Origin: Clostridiaceae bacterium
GTDB taxonomy: Bacteria; Bacillota; Clostridia; Oscillospirales; Acutalibacteraceae
Direction of reading: 5' to 3'
Assembly: GCA_016288315.1 (NCBI GenBank)
Contig: JAEEYU010000043.1
Coordinates: 1 to 32,391 of the forward strand
Length of the DNA: 32,391 nt
Position 1 is the first letter of the stretch; every line of letters starts with the position of its first letter. Positions 8,265 to 15,753 of the stretch are shown here, in pieces. The notes under the pieces were generated by a model. The model did no database searches and was not told the origin of the DNA. It was given only the letters and a program-made list of their open reading frames with translations. Made by a program: the position numbers and the translations under genes.

Positions 8265-8296
8265 AAAAGGCATATCTCAACGGGATATGCCTTTTT
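8265..8296 (+). terminator. Intrinsic terminator after the M23 gene
   Basis: A twelve-pair stem AAAAGGCATATC/GATATGCCTTTT (8265-8276 with 8284-8295), loop TCAACGG, with its 3' arm ending in TTTTT. It separates the ftsEX-M23 operon from the S41-like gene, which may be read through at low level. Confidence 0.88.
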
Positions 8297-8328
8297 GAGA
8301 ATAATCAAACCAAAAGACAGGTAAGCAG

Positions 8329-9534
8329 ATGAATAAAAAAATATCCGCAGGTTTCGCACTGGCGATTACAATAGTGGCAATAGCCGTCACCTTCACGGTA
8401 ACAATGGCGATGTCGCGCACGCTCTACAATTCAATAATCACAAACCTGTCGCTGCGCACCTCCGTTTCGGCGGCGATTGAGGAGATAAACGGAATAGTTT
8501 CAAACTATTTTTACGGCAGCGTTGACGACCGCACGCAGGCGATAACATCCACCCTTGTTGAGGGCTATGTAAACGGTCTGGGCGACAGCAACAACGGCTA
8601 CCTCTCCTCGGAGGAATACGCCGAATACACGGAGCGGCTCAACGGCAATTTAACGGGCATAGGAATTGAGACCTACTACAACCCCGTTACGGGAGAATAC
8701 TCCGTTGTTTATGTGTATGAGGGCTCACCTGCCGAAAAGGCGGGGCTCAGAAAGGGCGACGTCATAACCGCCATAGAGGGCGAAAAGGTTACGGGAGTAA
8801 ATTACAGGGAGCTTGAAAAACAGCTTTACGGCGGAAAGCTGAGCAGCGTTGAAATTGAATATTCAAGAGACGGCAAACAGGCGACGGTGGAGCCGATGCT
8901 GGGCTTTGAAATTCCAACGGTTGTTTCGCAGATGCTCAGCGGCAACATAGCGAAGGTGCGAATTACCGCCTTTTACAAGGACACGCCCGCAGAATTCGCC
9001 GCAGTAATGAAGAGCCTGCAGGAGAAGGGCGCAGTGGGGTTCATTATCGACCTGAGAGGGACGAGCGAGGGCACCGTTGAATATGCGGCGCGCACGCTTG
9101 ACGTTATTGTTCCCGCCCCGTCGGGCAACCAGACGCTTGCGGTAACCTACGACAAAAACGGCAGCAAGATTGACGCCTACGCGGCGGAGAGCGGCTCGAT
9201 TAACTCGACGTTTGCAGTGCTTGTAAACAACGGCACGGCGGGACCCGCAGAGCTTTTTGCCGCCGACCTCAAGGATATTAGCTCCGCCGTAACAGTCGGT
9301 TCGCAGACGAAGGGAATACAGACGGTGCAGAGAGCGTTCCCGCTCGACAGCGGAGACGCGGTTATTCTCACCGTTGCACGCCTGGAGACCTACGACCCCG
9401 GAAGGAACTATGACGGCGAGGGCATAACCCCCGACATAACGAGGGAACTCGACCAGGGCGACAGCGTGAGCTTATGGGCAATTTCCGTCTCCGATGACGC
9501 ACAGGTCAGAGAGGCGCTCAAGCTGTTTTCGTGA
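8329..9534 (+). CDS. S41 C-terminal-processing-peptidase homologue with catalytic residues replaced (predicted pseudoprotease)
   Basis: A 401-residue protein with an N-terminal membrane anchor (about 6-28), a CtpA-type helical region, a PDZ domain (about 105-190, including SPAEKAGLRKGDVITAIEG) and an S41 core (about 195-375). In active CtpA/Prc enzymes the Ser lies in SASASE and the Lys in TFGKG. Here the aligned segments are GTAGPAE (302-308) and TKGIQ (327-331): the Ser position is G305 and the Lys position is I330. The flanking VG and TVQ anchor the alignment without a gap. A Lys is present two positions earlier (K328) but there is no Ser partner. It follows the ftsEX-M23 operon and could be a PDZ scaffold for cell-wall hydrolases (inference). 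CAGGTAAG lies upstream of the ATG. Confidence 0.85.
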   Translation: MNKKISAGFALAITIVAIAVTFTVTMAMSRTLYNSIITNLSLRTSVSAAIEEINGIVSNYFYGSVDDRTQAITSTLVEGYVNGLGDSNNGYLSSEEYAEYTERLNGNLTGIGIETYYNPVTGEYSVVYVYEGSPAEKAGLRKGDVITAIEGEKVTGVNYRELEKQLYGGKLSSVEIEYSRDGKQATVEPMLGFEIPTVVSQMLSGNIAKVRITAFYKDTPAEFAAVMKSLQEKGAVGFIIDLRGTSEGTVEYAARTLDVIVPAPSGNQTLAVTYDKNGSKIDAYAAESGSINSTFAVLVNNGTAGPAELFAADLKDISSAVTVGSQTKGIQTVQRAFPLDSGDAVILTVARLETYDPGRNYDGEGITPDITRELDQGDSVSLWAISVSDDAQVREALKLFS

Positions 9535-9579
9535 TATAATCTGCTTTTATATTTGTGTTCACAAGAAAGGACATTTTCT

Positions 9580-10596
9580 ATGGTTTATAAATCCATCGAA
9601 CTGTTTGCAGGAGCTGGAGGATTGGCTCTCGGTTTAGAAAAAGCCGGGTTTAATCACATCGGTCTAATTGAATATGATAAAGATGCGGCTGCAACTCTCT
9701 CAAAAAACAGGGAAAAATGGAATGTTCTTTGTGAAGATATTGCTGTAGTTGCTCAAAGAGATCTTGAAAAAGAATTTCAGATTAAGAAAGGGTGCCTTGA
9801 TTTATTAAGCGGCGGAGCTCCGTGTCAGTCGTTCAGCTATGCAGGTAAGCGACTCGGTCTTGACGATGTCAGAGGAACAATGTTTTACCATTATGCAACT
9901 TTTTTGAGTAAACTTCAGCCAAAAATGTTTCTGTTTGAAAATGTGCGTGGATTGTTAACGCACGACAAAGGCAGAACTTATGAAACTGTTTTGAATATTT
10001 TTGAAGATACTGGTTATACAACTTCTCACGCTGTGTTAAACGCTTGGGACTACAGTGTTCCACAAAAGAGAGAACGATTAATAACAATCGGCATCCGTAA
10101 TGACCTAACGAGTAAATGCACATTTTCTTTCCCCGAAAAACATAGTTATAAACCTTTAATCAGAGATATTAAACTTGATGTTAATCCAGACAAAAACCAT
10201 TGTGCAAGATATTCGAAGAATAAAGAAGCTGTTTTTTCCTTGGTTCCTCCCGGTGGTTATTGGCGGGATATCGACCCTGATGTTGCCAAAGAATATATGA
10301 AAACTTGTTGGGATATGGAAGGCGGCAGAACCGGCATTTTAAGACGTATCGGACTTGATGAACCATCGTTAGCAGTTTTAACTAATCCCGGAATGAAACA
10401 GACCGACAGATGTCATCCTTTAGAGGTTCGACCTTTCTCGGTCAGAGAAAATGCAAGAATCCAGACTTTCCCCGATGATTGGGCATTTTGTGGTAAATTA
10501 TCAAGTCAGTATAAACAAGTAGGAAACGCAGTTCCGGTCAATCTTGCCAAAGAAATAGGAAAAGAAATAAAAAAGACATTGGAGATGTTAAAATGA
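9580..10596 (+). CDS. Type II DNA (cytosine-5) methyltransferase
   Basis: A 338-residue m5C methyltransferase with motifs in canonical order: I, ELFAGAGGLALGL (7-19); IV, GGAPCQSF with catalytic C82; VI, ENV (120-122); VIII, QKRER (162-166); X, QVGNAVP near the end. The variable target-recognition region lies before motif IX. It transfers a methyl group from S-adenosylmethionine to cytosine and so protects DNA from the partner endonuclease. The frame extends to 9553, but the ATG at 9580 has AGAAAGGA eight bases upstream. Its stop overlaps the next gene by four bases (ATGA). Codons are much richer in A and T than in neighbouring genes, which points to horizontal transfer. Confidence 0.95.
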   Translation: MVYKSIELFAGAGGLALGLEKAGFNHIGLIEYDKDAAATLSKNREKWNVLCEDIAVVAQRDLEKEFQIKKGCLDLLSGGAPCQSFSYAGKRLGLDDVRGTMFYHYATFLSKLQPKMFLFENVRGLLTHDKGRTYETVLNIFEDTGYTTSHAVLNAWDYSVPQKRERLITIGIRNDLTSKCTFSFPEKHSYKPLIRDIKLDVNPDKNHCARYSKNKEAVFSLVPPGGYWRDIDPDVAKEYMKTCWDMEGGRTGILRRIGLDEPSLAVLTNPGMKQTDRCHPLEVRPFSVRENARIQTFPDDWAFCGKLSSQYKQVGNAVPVNLAKEIGKEIKKTLEMLK

Positions 10597-11396
10597 ATTG
10601 GAACATTTCTTTTATATCCAAAAGTGATTTTCAAAATCATGTTGAAAACACTATTAACAAGTATGGTGATAAACTCAAATCATTTGATCTTGCCCGTTTT
10701 AACAAAAACATTGTTGACCCAATTAAACTGATATTTGATAATACAGTTTACAGAAACTCATGGGAAGAAACTATTAAAAATGAAATATTCCGTCAGCGTG
10801 ATAAATCAAATAACAATGACATAGGATATTTTCATCAATATATCTTTAAATATATCAATAATTGTATTGTTCCTGATAACGGAACTCTTGGTGGATGGGA
10901 TGTTATATATAAAAATGAAAATGGTATAAAAATGCCCGACGGCAGTATTGTCCACACTATATATGTTGAGATGAAAAATAAGCACAACACAATGAATTCA
11001 TCTTCATCGGCAAAAACTTATATCAAAATGCAAAACCAGTTATTATCAGATGACGATTGTGCCTGTTTTCTTGTTGAAGCAATAGCAAAAGAATCTCAAA
11101 ATATTAAGTGGGAAACAACAGTTGACGGCAAAAAAGTGTCTCATCGATTTATACGACGAGTGAGTATTGACAAGTTTTATGAAATTGTAACCGGTGAAGA
11201 AAATGCATTTTATAATATTTGTCAAGTCCTTCCTTATACAATAAAGGATATTGTTAACTCTTCAAAGAATATTGAAGTTCCCAATGATACTGTTTATAAA
11301 GAATTGCTTAATTCTGTTCATAATGACAGCGACGCTGTTGCTATGGCAATTTATATGCTTGGATTCTCCAGTTATAATGGCTTCTCAAAAGAATAA
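10593..11396 (+). CDS. Type II restriction endonuclease, Eco47II-like
   Basis: A 267-residue protein translationally coupled to the methyltransferase. GGWDVIYKN followed by VEMKNKHNTMNSSSS gives a PD-(D/E)XK nuclease centre: D103 with E126-x-K128. The segment with MKNKHNTMNSSS recalls the Eco47II family (recognition GGNCC), the basis for the specificity suggestion; that part is from memory and less certain than the restriction role. The role is cleavage of unmethylated invading DNA in the cytoplasm. There is no controller protein gene in the pair. Very AT-rich codons match the methyltransferase and differ from the surroundings. The gene ends 12 bases before a terminator hairpin. Confidence 0.82.
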   Translation: MNWNISFISKSDFQNHVENTINKYGDKLKSFDLARFNKNIVDPIKLIFDNTVYRNSWEETIKNEIFRQRDKSNNNDIGYFHQYIFKYINNCIVPDNGTLGGWDVIYKNENGIKMPDGSIVHTIYVEMKNKHNTMNSSSSAKTYIKMQNQLLSDDDCACFLVEAIAKESQNIKWETTVDGKKVSHRFIRRVSIDKFYEIVTGEENAFYNICQVLPYTIKDIVNSSKNIEVPNDTVYKELLNSVHNDSDAVAMAIYMLGFSSYNGFSKE

Positions 11397-11408
11397 ATAA
11401 AAAATAAT

Positions 11409-11440
11409 AAACGGAGTCAGTGACGGCTCCGTTTGATTTT
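11409..11440 (+). terminator. Terminator after the restriction-modification pair
   Basis: Eight-pair stem AAACGGAG/CTCCGTTT (11409-11416 with 11427-11434), loop of ten bases, then GATTTT. It lies just ahead of the AAGGAG site of mtnN, so mtnN needs its own promoter or readthrough. It may be the original terminator of the upstream operon, with the RM pair inserted before it. Confidence 0.7.
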
Positions 11441-11454
11441 AAGGAGATAATAAG

Positions 11455-12165
11455 ATGGAAAAGGAAAAGTATAAAATGATAGGCATAATCGGCGCCATGG
11501 AAATTGAAATCAAAACAATCCGCTCGAAAATGGAAGGCAAACAGAGCAGCACTGCGGGCGGTATGGAATTTGTAAGCGGAACGCTCAACGGCACGCCCGT
11601 TGTTACAGCCGTTTGCGGAATAGGCAAGGTCTGCGCCGCCATGTGCACGCAGGCGATGGTTATAAACTACAAGCCCTCGCTCATTATCAACACGGGCGTG
11701 GGCGGCACGCTGACGGACGAGCTTTCGGTGTGCGACATCTGCGTTGCCGACAATGTATGCCAGCACGATTTTGACCTGACATCAATCGGCTCACCCGCAG
11801 GCGAAATTCCCGCAATCAATGCGGTTAAAATACCCTGCGACGCAAGGGCTGTGGAGATTCTTACCGAATGCGCAAAGCAGTTTGACGGAATAAAGGTGAA
11901 AACAGGCACGGTTGCCTCGGGCGACCAGTTCATAGCGGGCGACGCACAGAGACAGCGCATAATCGACCTCTTCGGCGCCTCCGCCTGCGAAATGGAGGGC
12001 GGTTCAATCGGTCAGGTCTGCCGCCTCAACGGCATCCCCTTTGCGGTTGTCAGGGCGATTTCTGACTCCGCCGACGGCTCTGCGGAGATGAGCTACAACG
12101 AGTTCCTTCCCCTTGCGGCTGACAATGCCGCAAAGATGATTGAGGACATTGTTGCGAAATACTGA
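11455..12165 (+). CDS. mtnN: 5'-methylthioadenosine/S-adenosylhomocysteine nucleosidase
   Basis: A 236-residue cytoplasmic enzyme (MTAN/Pfs) that cleaves adenine from methylthioadenosine, S-adenosylhomocysteine and 5'-deoxyadenosine, feeding methionine salvage and the LuxS route. MIGIIGAMEIEI matches the family start, with the catalytic Glu as E18. NTGVGG, the CEMEGGSIGQ nucleoside-binding motif and the RAISDSAD catalytic Asp are conserved. The chosen ATG adds seven residues before the usual start but has AAGGAG eight bases upstream. It is followed after 38 bases by the FAD reductase. Confidence 0.95.
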   Translation: MEKEKYKMIGIIGAMEIEIKTIRSKMEGKQSSTAGGMEFVSGTLNGTPVVTAVCGIGKVCAAMCTQAMVINYKPSLIINTGVGGTLTDELSVCDICVADNVCQHDFDLTSIGSPAGEIPAINAVKIPCDARAVEILTECAKQFDGIKVKTGTVASGDQFIAGDAQRQRIIDLFGASACEMEGGSIGQVCRLNGIPFAVVRAISDSADGSAEMSYNEFLPLAADNAAKMIEDIVAKY

Positions 12166-12203
12166 ACGGAGCGGATAAACAGAAATAAACAAGCGGTGAT
12201 GAA

Positions 12204-13541
12204 ATGCAGGATTACGACGTTCTCATAATCGGCGGCGCCACATCGGGCGCATATTTTGCAAAAAAAACGGCGAAACTCGGGCACAGCGTAAAAATCATTG
12301 AAAAGCTCAGCCCGGAAAAGCTCGGCACAAAAATGGATATAGTCCACCTGACAAAGACCGACCTTAAAACCTTTGACATACCGACGGTGCGCGAGGGCGA
12401 CCCCGGATGGGCGTTTGAGTTCAGCGACAACGGTTTCGGCTCGCCGTCGAACAGATACCGCACGCCCGTGCCTGCCGAAACGGTGGGGCTACACCTGCAC
12501 GAATACACTGCCCTTATGGTTAAAGAGGCGGCTGACGCCGGAGCGGAGATTGAATACAACGCAGCGTTCAAGGAGTTCCTGTTCACCGACGGTCACATAA
12601 GCGGAGCGCGTTATGACACGCCCGAAGGCGAAAAAGAGATAAACGCCAAGGTTGTTGTTGACTGCTCGGGCGCAGACGCCCTGCCGAGAAGAAGTCTGCC
12701 AAACGGCTACGGCATTGAGCGCTTCAAGCTCGCCGACGATGATATGTTCTATGTTATTCTTCGCTATGCAAAATTTGATGAGCCGCAGGAGAACACCTTC
12801 TGGCTCAACACGAAATCGTGGTTTGCCCCCTTCTCGATGAACAGCTGTGAAAAAATCATCGGAACGGGAGCGACAGGCGGCTTTGAAAACGCCGAAAGAG
12901 AGGCGGCAAAGCTCGACAGCGTGACATCGCACGGCAATTTTGAGCTGATTAAAACGGAAAAGGGAGTAACGCCCTTTTGCAGACCGCCCTACTCGCTTGT
13001 TGCCGACAGCTTTATTGTTGCGGGCGACTCCGCCTGCCTGACAAAGCCCGACTGCGGCGAGGGCATAACCTCGAGCATGGTTATGATTGACACGGCAGTT
13101 GAAGTTCTTGACAAAGCGCTTAAAAACGGCGACGTGACAAAAGAGGCGCTCTGGGAGATAAACCGCGCATATAACCGCATTCAGGGAGCGTCGTTTTCGC
13201 TTGTGCGCGCTTTTCTGACAAAGCTTGTGGGAGCGGTTACCGACGATGAAATTGAATATCTTTTCTCGCAGGGGCTTGTTTTTAACAGCAAATTCCTCGG
13301 CGATGAAAAACCGACAGCGCAGGACCTCATAAAAACGGTGACGGGAATATTGAGCGCAATACCCAAAAAATACATCAGCGCAAAAACAACAGCCGCCGCT
13401 CTCTCCGGCATGCGGCTGGGCGCTGAGCTTTACGCACTCTACATGAACTTCCCGAAATCGCCCGGATATCTTCCGCTGTGGAGCGCAAGGGTGCAGAAGC
13501 TGTGGGACCGGGTCGGAAAGGTAGCGGGCAGTCACTCGTAA
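12204..13541 (+). CDS. FAD-dependent oxidoreductase, geranylgeranyl reductase/FixC-like
   Basis: A 445-residue flavoprotein. The N-terminal dinucleotide fold is DVLIIGGATSGAYFAKKTAK (G10, G11 and G15 of the Gly-rich loop). An internal VVVDCSGAD segment and IVAGDSACLTKPDCGEGI form the second FAD-binding signature of the GGR/FixC group. Relatives reduce isoprenoid chains or pass electrons in flavin-based pathways; the substrate here is unknown. There are no obvious membrane helices. The start has only a weak GGTGATG site. The last codons (GSHS and stop) lie inside the left 18-bp arm of the inverted-repeat element at 13525-13805, so the C-terminus may have been remodelled by that element. Confidence 0.82.
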   Translation: MQDYDVLIIGGATSGAYFAKKTAKLGHSVKIIEKLSPEKLGTKMDIVHLTKTDLKTFDIPTVREGDPGWAFEFSDNGFGSPSNRYRTPVPAETVGLHLHEYTALMVKEAADAGAEIEYNAAFKEFLFTDGHISGARYDTPEGEKEINAKVVVDCSGADALPRRSLPNGYGIERFKLADDDMFYVILRYAKFDEPQENTFWLNTKSWFAPFSMNSCEKIIGTGATGGFENAEREAAKLDSVTSHGNFELIKTEKGVTPFCRPPYSLVADSFIVAGDSACLTKPDCGEGITSSMVMIDTAVEVLDKALKNGDVTKEALWEINRAYNRIQGASFSLVRAFLTKLVGAVTDDEIEYLFSQGLVFNSKFLGDEKPTAQDLIKTVTGILSAIPKKYISAKTTAAALSGMRLGAELYALYMNFPKSPGYLPLWSARVQKLWDRVGKVAGSHS

Positions 13542-13805
13542 AACAGTCCTGCCTCAAAGAGCGACCTTCGCACATCTTTGCAGATATTCCTCTTCGGAAT
13601 ACATCAAGTATTCCTCATCGTCATTACCCGCAAATATGCACAAATTTCATCTCTTTGAGGTGCAAAGCAGTTTTCACGCAAAAAAAGAGCCGCAGAACAG
13701 GGAAGATTGAGAGAGCGGACTTTATGTCCTGTAAACAAATCTGACGATGTTATGCGGCTTTTGGTTTGAGGTGAAAACCAAGACCGGTTTACGAGTGACT
13801 GCCCG
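13525..13805. repeat. 281-bp segment bounded by 18-bp perfect inverted repeats (MITE-like or large structured RNA)
   Basis: The arm at 13525-13542 (CGGGCAGTCACTCGTAAA) is an exact reverse complement of 13788-13805. Inside lie a second perfect pair, CCTCAAAGAG (13552-13561) with CTCTTTGAGG (13651-13660); a hairpin GGAATAC/GTATTCC (13596-13614) that competes with TATTCC/GGAATA just upstream; and AGCCGCA/TGCGGCT (13688-13694 with 13753-13759) followed by TTTT. No convincing gene is present. No clear target-site duplication is seen next to the arms. It could be a non-autonomous mobile element or a long terminator-like structure after the reductase. Confidence 0.6.
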
Positions 13806-13881
13806 AACAGGGTATTTCGGCAACAATCTCCGTTTTTTTCGGAAAAAAAGCACAAATTTTTTAAAAAATCTAAAAATCCCC

Positions 13882-13916
13882 CTGCGTAAGGTATTGCTTG
13901 TGACGCAGCGTAATAT
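13882..13916 (+). promoter_or_regulatory. Candidate MerR operator and -10 region
   Basis: CTGCGT (13882-13887) and ACGCAG (13903-13908) form an inverted repeat with a 15-base spacer, followed by TATA-like TAATAT (13911-13916). It lies 31 bases ahead of the MerR-type gene start. MerR proteins bind inverted repeats in their own promoters; the -35 box is not clear, so this is a prediction. The rest of 13806-13946 is AT-rich. Confidence 0.45.
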
Positions 13917-13946
13917 TGTAAACTGTCATCAAAGGAGGTGAAAACC

Positions 13947-14699
13947 GTGCCGAAATACACAACAGGCGAAATCGCAAAGCTTTGCTCGGTGACCGTGCGG
14001 ACGGTTCAATACTATGACACAAGAGGCATCCTCACACCGTCGGAGCTCTCCGAGGGCGGCAGGCGGCTGTATTCCGACGCAGACCTTGAAAGGATGAAAA
14101 CAATCTGCTTTTTAAGGGAGCTCGGCATTCCGATTGACACAATAAAGGACCTTCTGGAGCAGGAGAACAACAAAAAGGTTGTTTCGCTGATTCTCTCACG
14201 TCAGGAGGAGGAGCTCAGCGCGGAAATCGGCGAACGCCGTGAAAAGCTCAGAAAAATTGAGGAAATAAAAAAGGCGCTCGGCAGAGCGGACGATTTCACG
14301 TTCAATTCAATAGGCGGCATGGTTGACGCTGTGACAGACAGAAAAAAACTCAGAAATTTCAGAATCCTGCTGGTTCTGACAGGCATTCCCGTTTCGGCAC
14401 TGCAATGGGTTGCGATTATTCTCGGAATAACAAAAGGGATGTGGTGGCTCCTGTTTGTATGGGCTGCCGTCGCTGTTCCGTATGCGGTTATCACGAGCAT
14501 CTTTTATTATAGAAGAGTTGCCTACATCTGCCCCGAATGTCAGACGGTATTCCGCCCGACGTTCAAAGAGATGTTCTTTGCCGGGCACACGCCGACGACG
14601 CGCAAGCTTACCTGCACCGCCTGCGGTCACAGGGGCTACTGCGTTGAGACGTCTGCGGAGAATCTGACGGACAGGGTGGAGGCGGAAAATGATGAATAA
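13947..14699 (+). CDS. MerR-family regulator anchored in the membrane, with C-terminal zinc-ribbon-like tail
   Basis: A 250-residue protein. Residues 4-70 are a MerR winged helix (TGEIAKLCSVTVRTVQYYDT, then EGGRRLYSDADLERM). Residues about 85-112 form the dimerising coiled coil. Two hydrophobic helices follow (about 138-160 and 166-187), then a cytosolic tail with CPEC (195-198) and CTAC (223-226), able to bind zinc. A soluble MerR protein would end before the helices, so DNA binding seems tied to a membrane event. The frame opens with GTG at 13938, but that codon overlaps AGGAGG (13933-13938); the GTG at 13947 is eight bases from it and is the better start. It overlaps the CPBP protease gene by 11 bases. 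Confidence 0.85.
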   Translation: MPKYTTGEIAKLCSVTVRTVQYYDTRGILTPSELSEGGRRLYSDADLERMKTICFLRELGIPIDTIKDLLEQENNKKVVSLILSRQEEELSAEIGERREKLRKIEEIKKALGRADDFTFNSIGGMVDAVTDRKKLRNFRILLVLTGIPVSALQWVAIILGITKGMWWLLFVWAAVAVPYAVITSIFYYRRVAYICPECQTVFRPTFKEMFFAGHTPTTRKLTCTACGHRGYCVETSAENLTDRVEAENDE

Positions 14700-15450
14700 A
14701 ATCAGGAAGCCGCTCGTTTTTACCCTTGTTCTTCTGCCCGCAATTATTGCGGCGGCGTTTTTTGCGGTGCTGATGACCCTGCCGACCGCCGACCCCGCCG
14801 CTGTTGACGAGGCGGTAAAAAAGCTCGGCAGCAGGGAGGCGTTCATCGCCGTTAGCACGGTTCAACCGGTATTTACGGCGGTTTTGTGCGCATTTTTCGG
14901 CTGTATTCTCTCGGTAAAAACGGGGCTTATGCGCCCGTTCAGACCCGAAAAGAAAAAGCTCGCCGTGACGCTGATTGCCTCGCTCATATCGGGAGCGGTG
15001 CTCAGTCTTGACGCATGGACTTTTGCAAAAATCATACCTCAGGTTGCAGACAGCTACAAAGCGGCAGCGTCGTTTGACGCCGTCACCTGGGCGGGCTCAA
15101 TCCTCTATGGCGGAATTGTCGAGGAGCTTATGATGCGGCTCTTCCTTATGAGTCTGCTTGCATTTGTTTTTCACAAGCTGTTTTTTAAAAAGAGCGAAAC
15201 GGTGCCGGAAGGCGCTCTTGTTGCGGCAAATATTATTTCGGCGCTCGCTTTTGCGGCGGGGCACCTGCCCTCGACGGCGGCTCTTTTCGGCACGCTTACG
15301 CCGATGATAATTGTGCGCTGCTTCCTCCTGAACGGCGCATTCGGAGCGGTTTTCGGAAGATTATACCGCAAAAACGGCATTCAATATGCAATGCTCGCCC
15401 ACGCCCTGTGCCACGTTGTGAGCAGGACAATCTGGCTGATTTGTCTTTAA
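14689..15450 (+). CDS. CPBP-family intramembrane metalloprotease
   Basis: A 253-residue polytopic membrane protein of the CPBP (Abi, CAAX-protease-like) family. The conserved motifs are EELMMR (E145, E146 and R150), H192 in AGHLPS, and HALCH (H238 and H242). Members cleave inside membranes, and some process regulators, prenylated proteins or bacteriocin-related peptides. It is translationally coupled to the membrane-anchored MerR regulator, which makes that regulator a reasonable candidate substrate or a controller of it (inference). Two adjacent ATGs (14689 and 14692) are both possible starts. It is followed by a strong terminator. Confidence 0.87.
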   Translation: MMNKIRKPLVFTLVLLPAIIAAAFFAVLMTLPTADPAAVDEAVKKLGSREAFIAVSTVQPVFTAVLCAFFGCILSVKTGLMRPFRPEKKKLAVTLIASLISGAVLSLDAWTFAKIIPQVADSYKAAASFDAVTWAGSILYGGIVEELMMRLFLMSLLAFVFHKLFFKKSETVPEGALVAANIISALAFAAGHLPSTAALFGTLTPMIIVRCFLLNGAFGAVFGRLYRKNGIQYAMLAHALCHVVSRTIWLICL

Positions 15451-15484
15451 GGGCTTCGTTGACCAAGCAGGTTGGTTTTATATG

Positions 15485-15513
15485 AAAAAGGCGGTTGGAG
15501 ACCGCCTTTTTTT
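15485..15513 (+). terminator. Intrinsic terminator after the MerR-CPBP pair
   Basis: Stem AAAAAGGCGGT/ACCGCCTTTTT (15485-15495 with 15501-15511), loop TGGAG, ending in a run of seven T. Strong Rho-independent terminator. Confidence 0.92.
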
Positions 15514-15591
15514 GTTGGGGAGGGGTTTTTGTTTGGGGCGGGGCGGGGTTGACCTGCGGGGGGAAAGATATTATAATTATATAGTTAAATG

Positions 15592-15753
15592 AAAACTGTA
15601 TATAAAAACTGTATTATATAAATCAGAACGGTATTAACCGTATTATCAGTTTTCGACGTGTCGGTATATATGCGGTATTATGCTGTGTGTATGATATTAC
15701 GCAATATTTACGGTATTACGGCATTATATCTGTTTTGTTTCAGAGGTAAAAAG
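15592..15753 (+). promoter_or_regulatory. AT-rich leader of the secreted protease gene with repeated CGGTATTA
   Basis: The stretch between the terminator and the protease ATG has no gene. CGGTATTA occurs three times in direct orientation (15629-15636, 15673-15680, 15711-15718), with 44- and 38-base periods. The first copy is part of an ACGGT-ATTA-ACCGT inverted repeat (15628-15641). Just before them AAAACTGTAT is repeated (15592 and 15604). These could be regulator sites; no promoter can be fixed with confidence. The G-rich part 15516-15570 shows nothing. Confidence 0.4.

Noticed and set aside
12489-13535. 348-codon minus-strand frame opposite the FAD reductase
   Set aside because: Antisense shadow of a gene with clear FAD motifs; rich in Arg and Cys without domain features.
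13478-13744. 88-codon plus-strand frame overlapping the reductase end
   Set aside because: Starts inside the reductase gene in another frame, crosses the inverted repeat and has no ribosome site.
13604-13960. 118-codon minus-strand frame across the inverted-repeat element
   Set aside because: No ribosome site, no family resemblance, overlaps the start of the MerR gene and lies on repeat arms; better explained as a by-product of the element.
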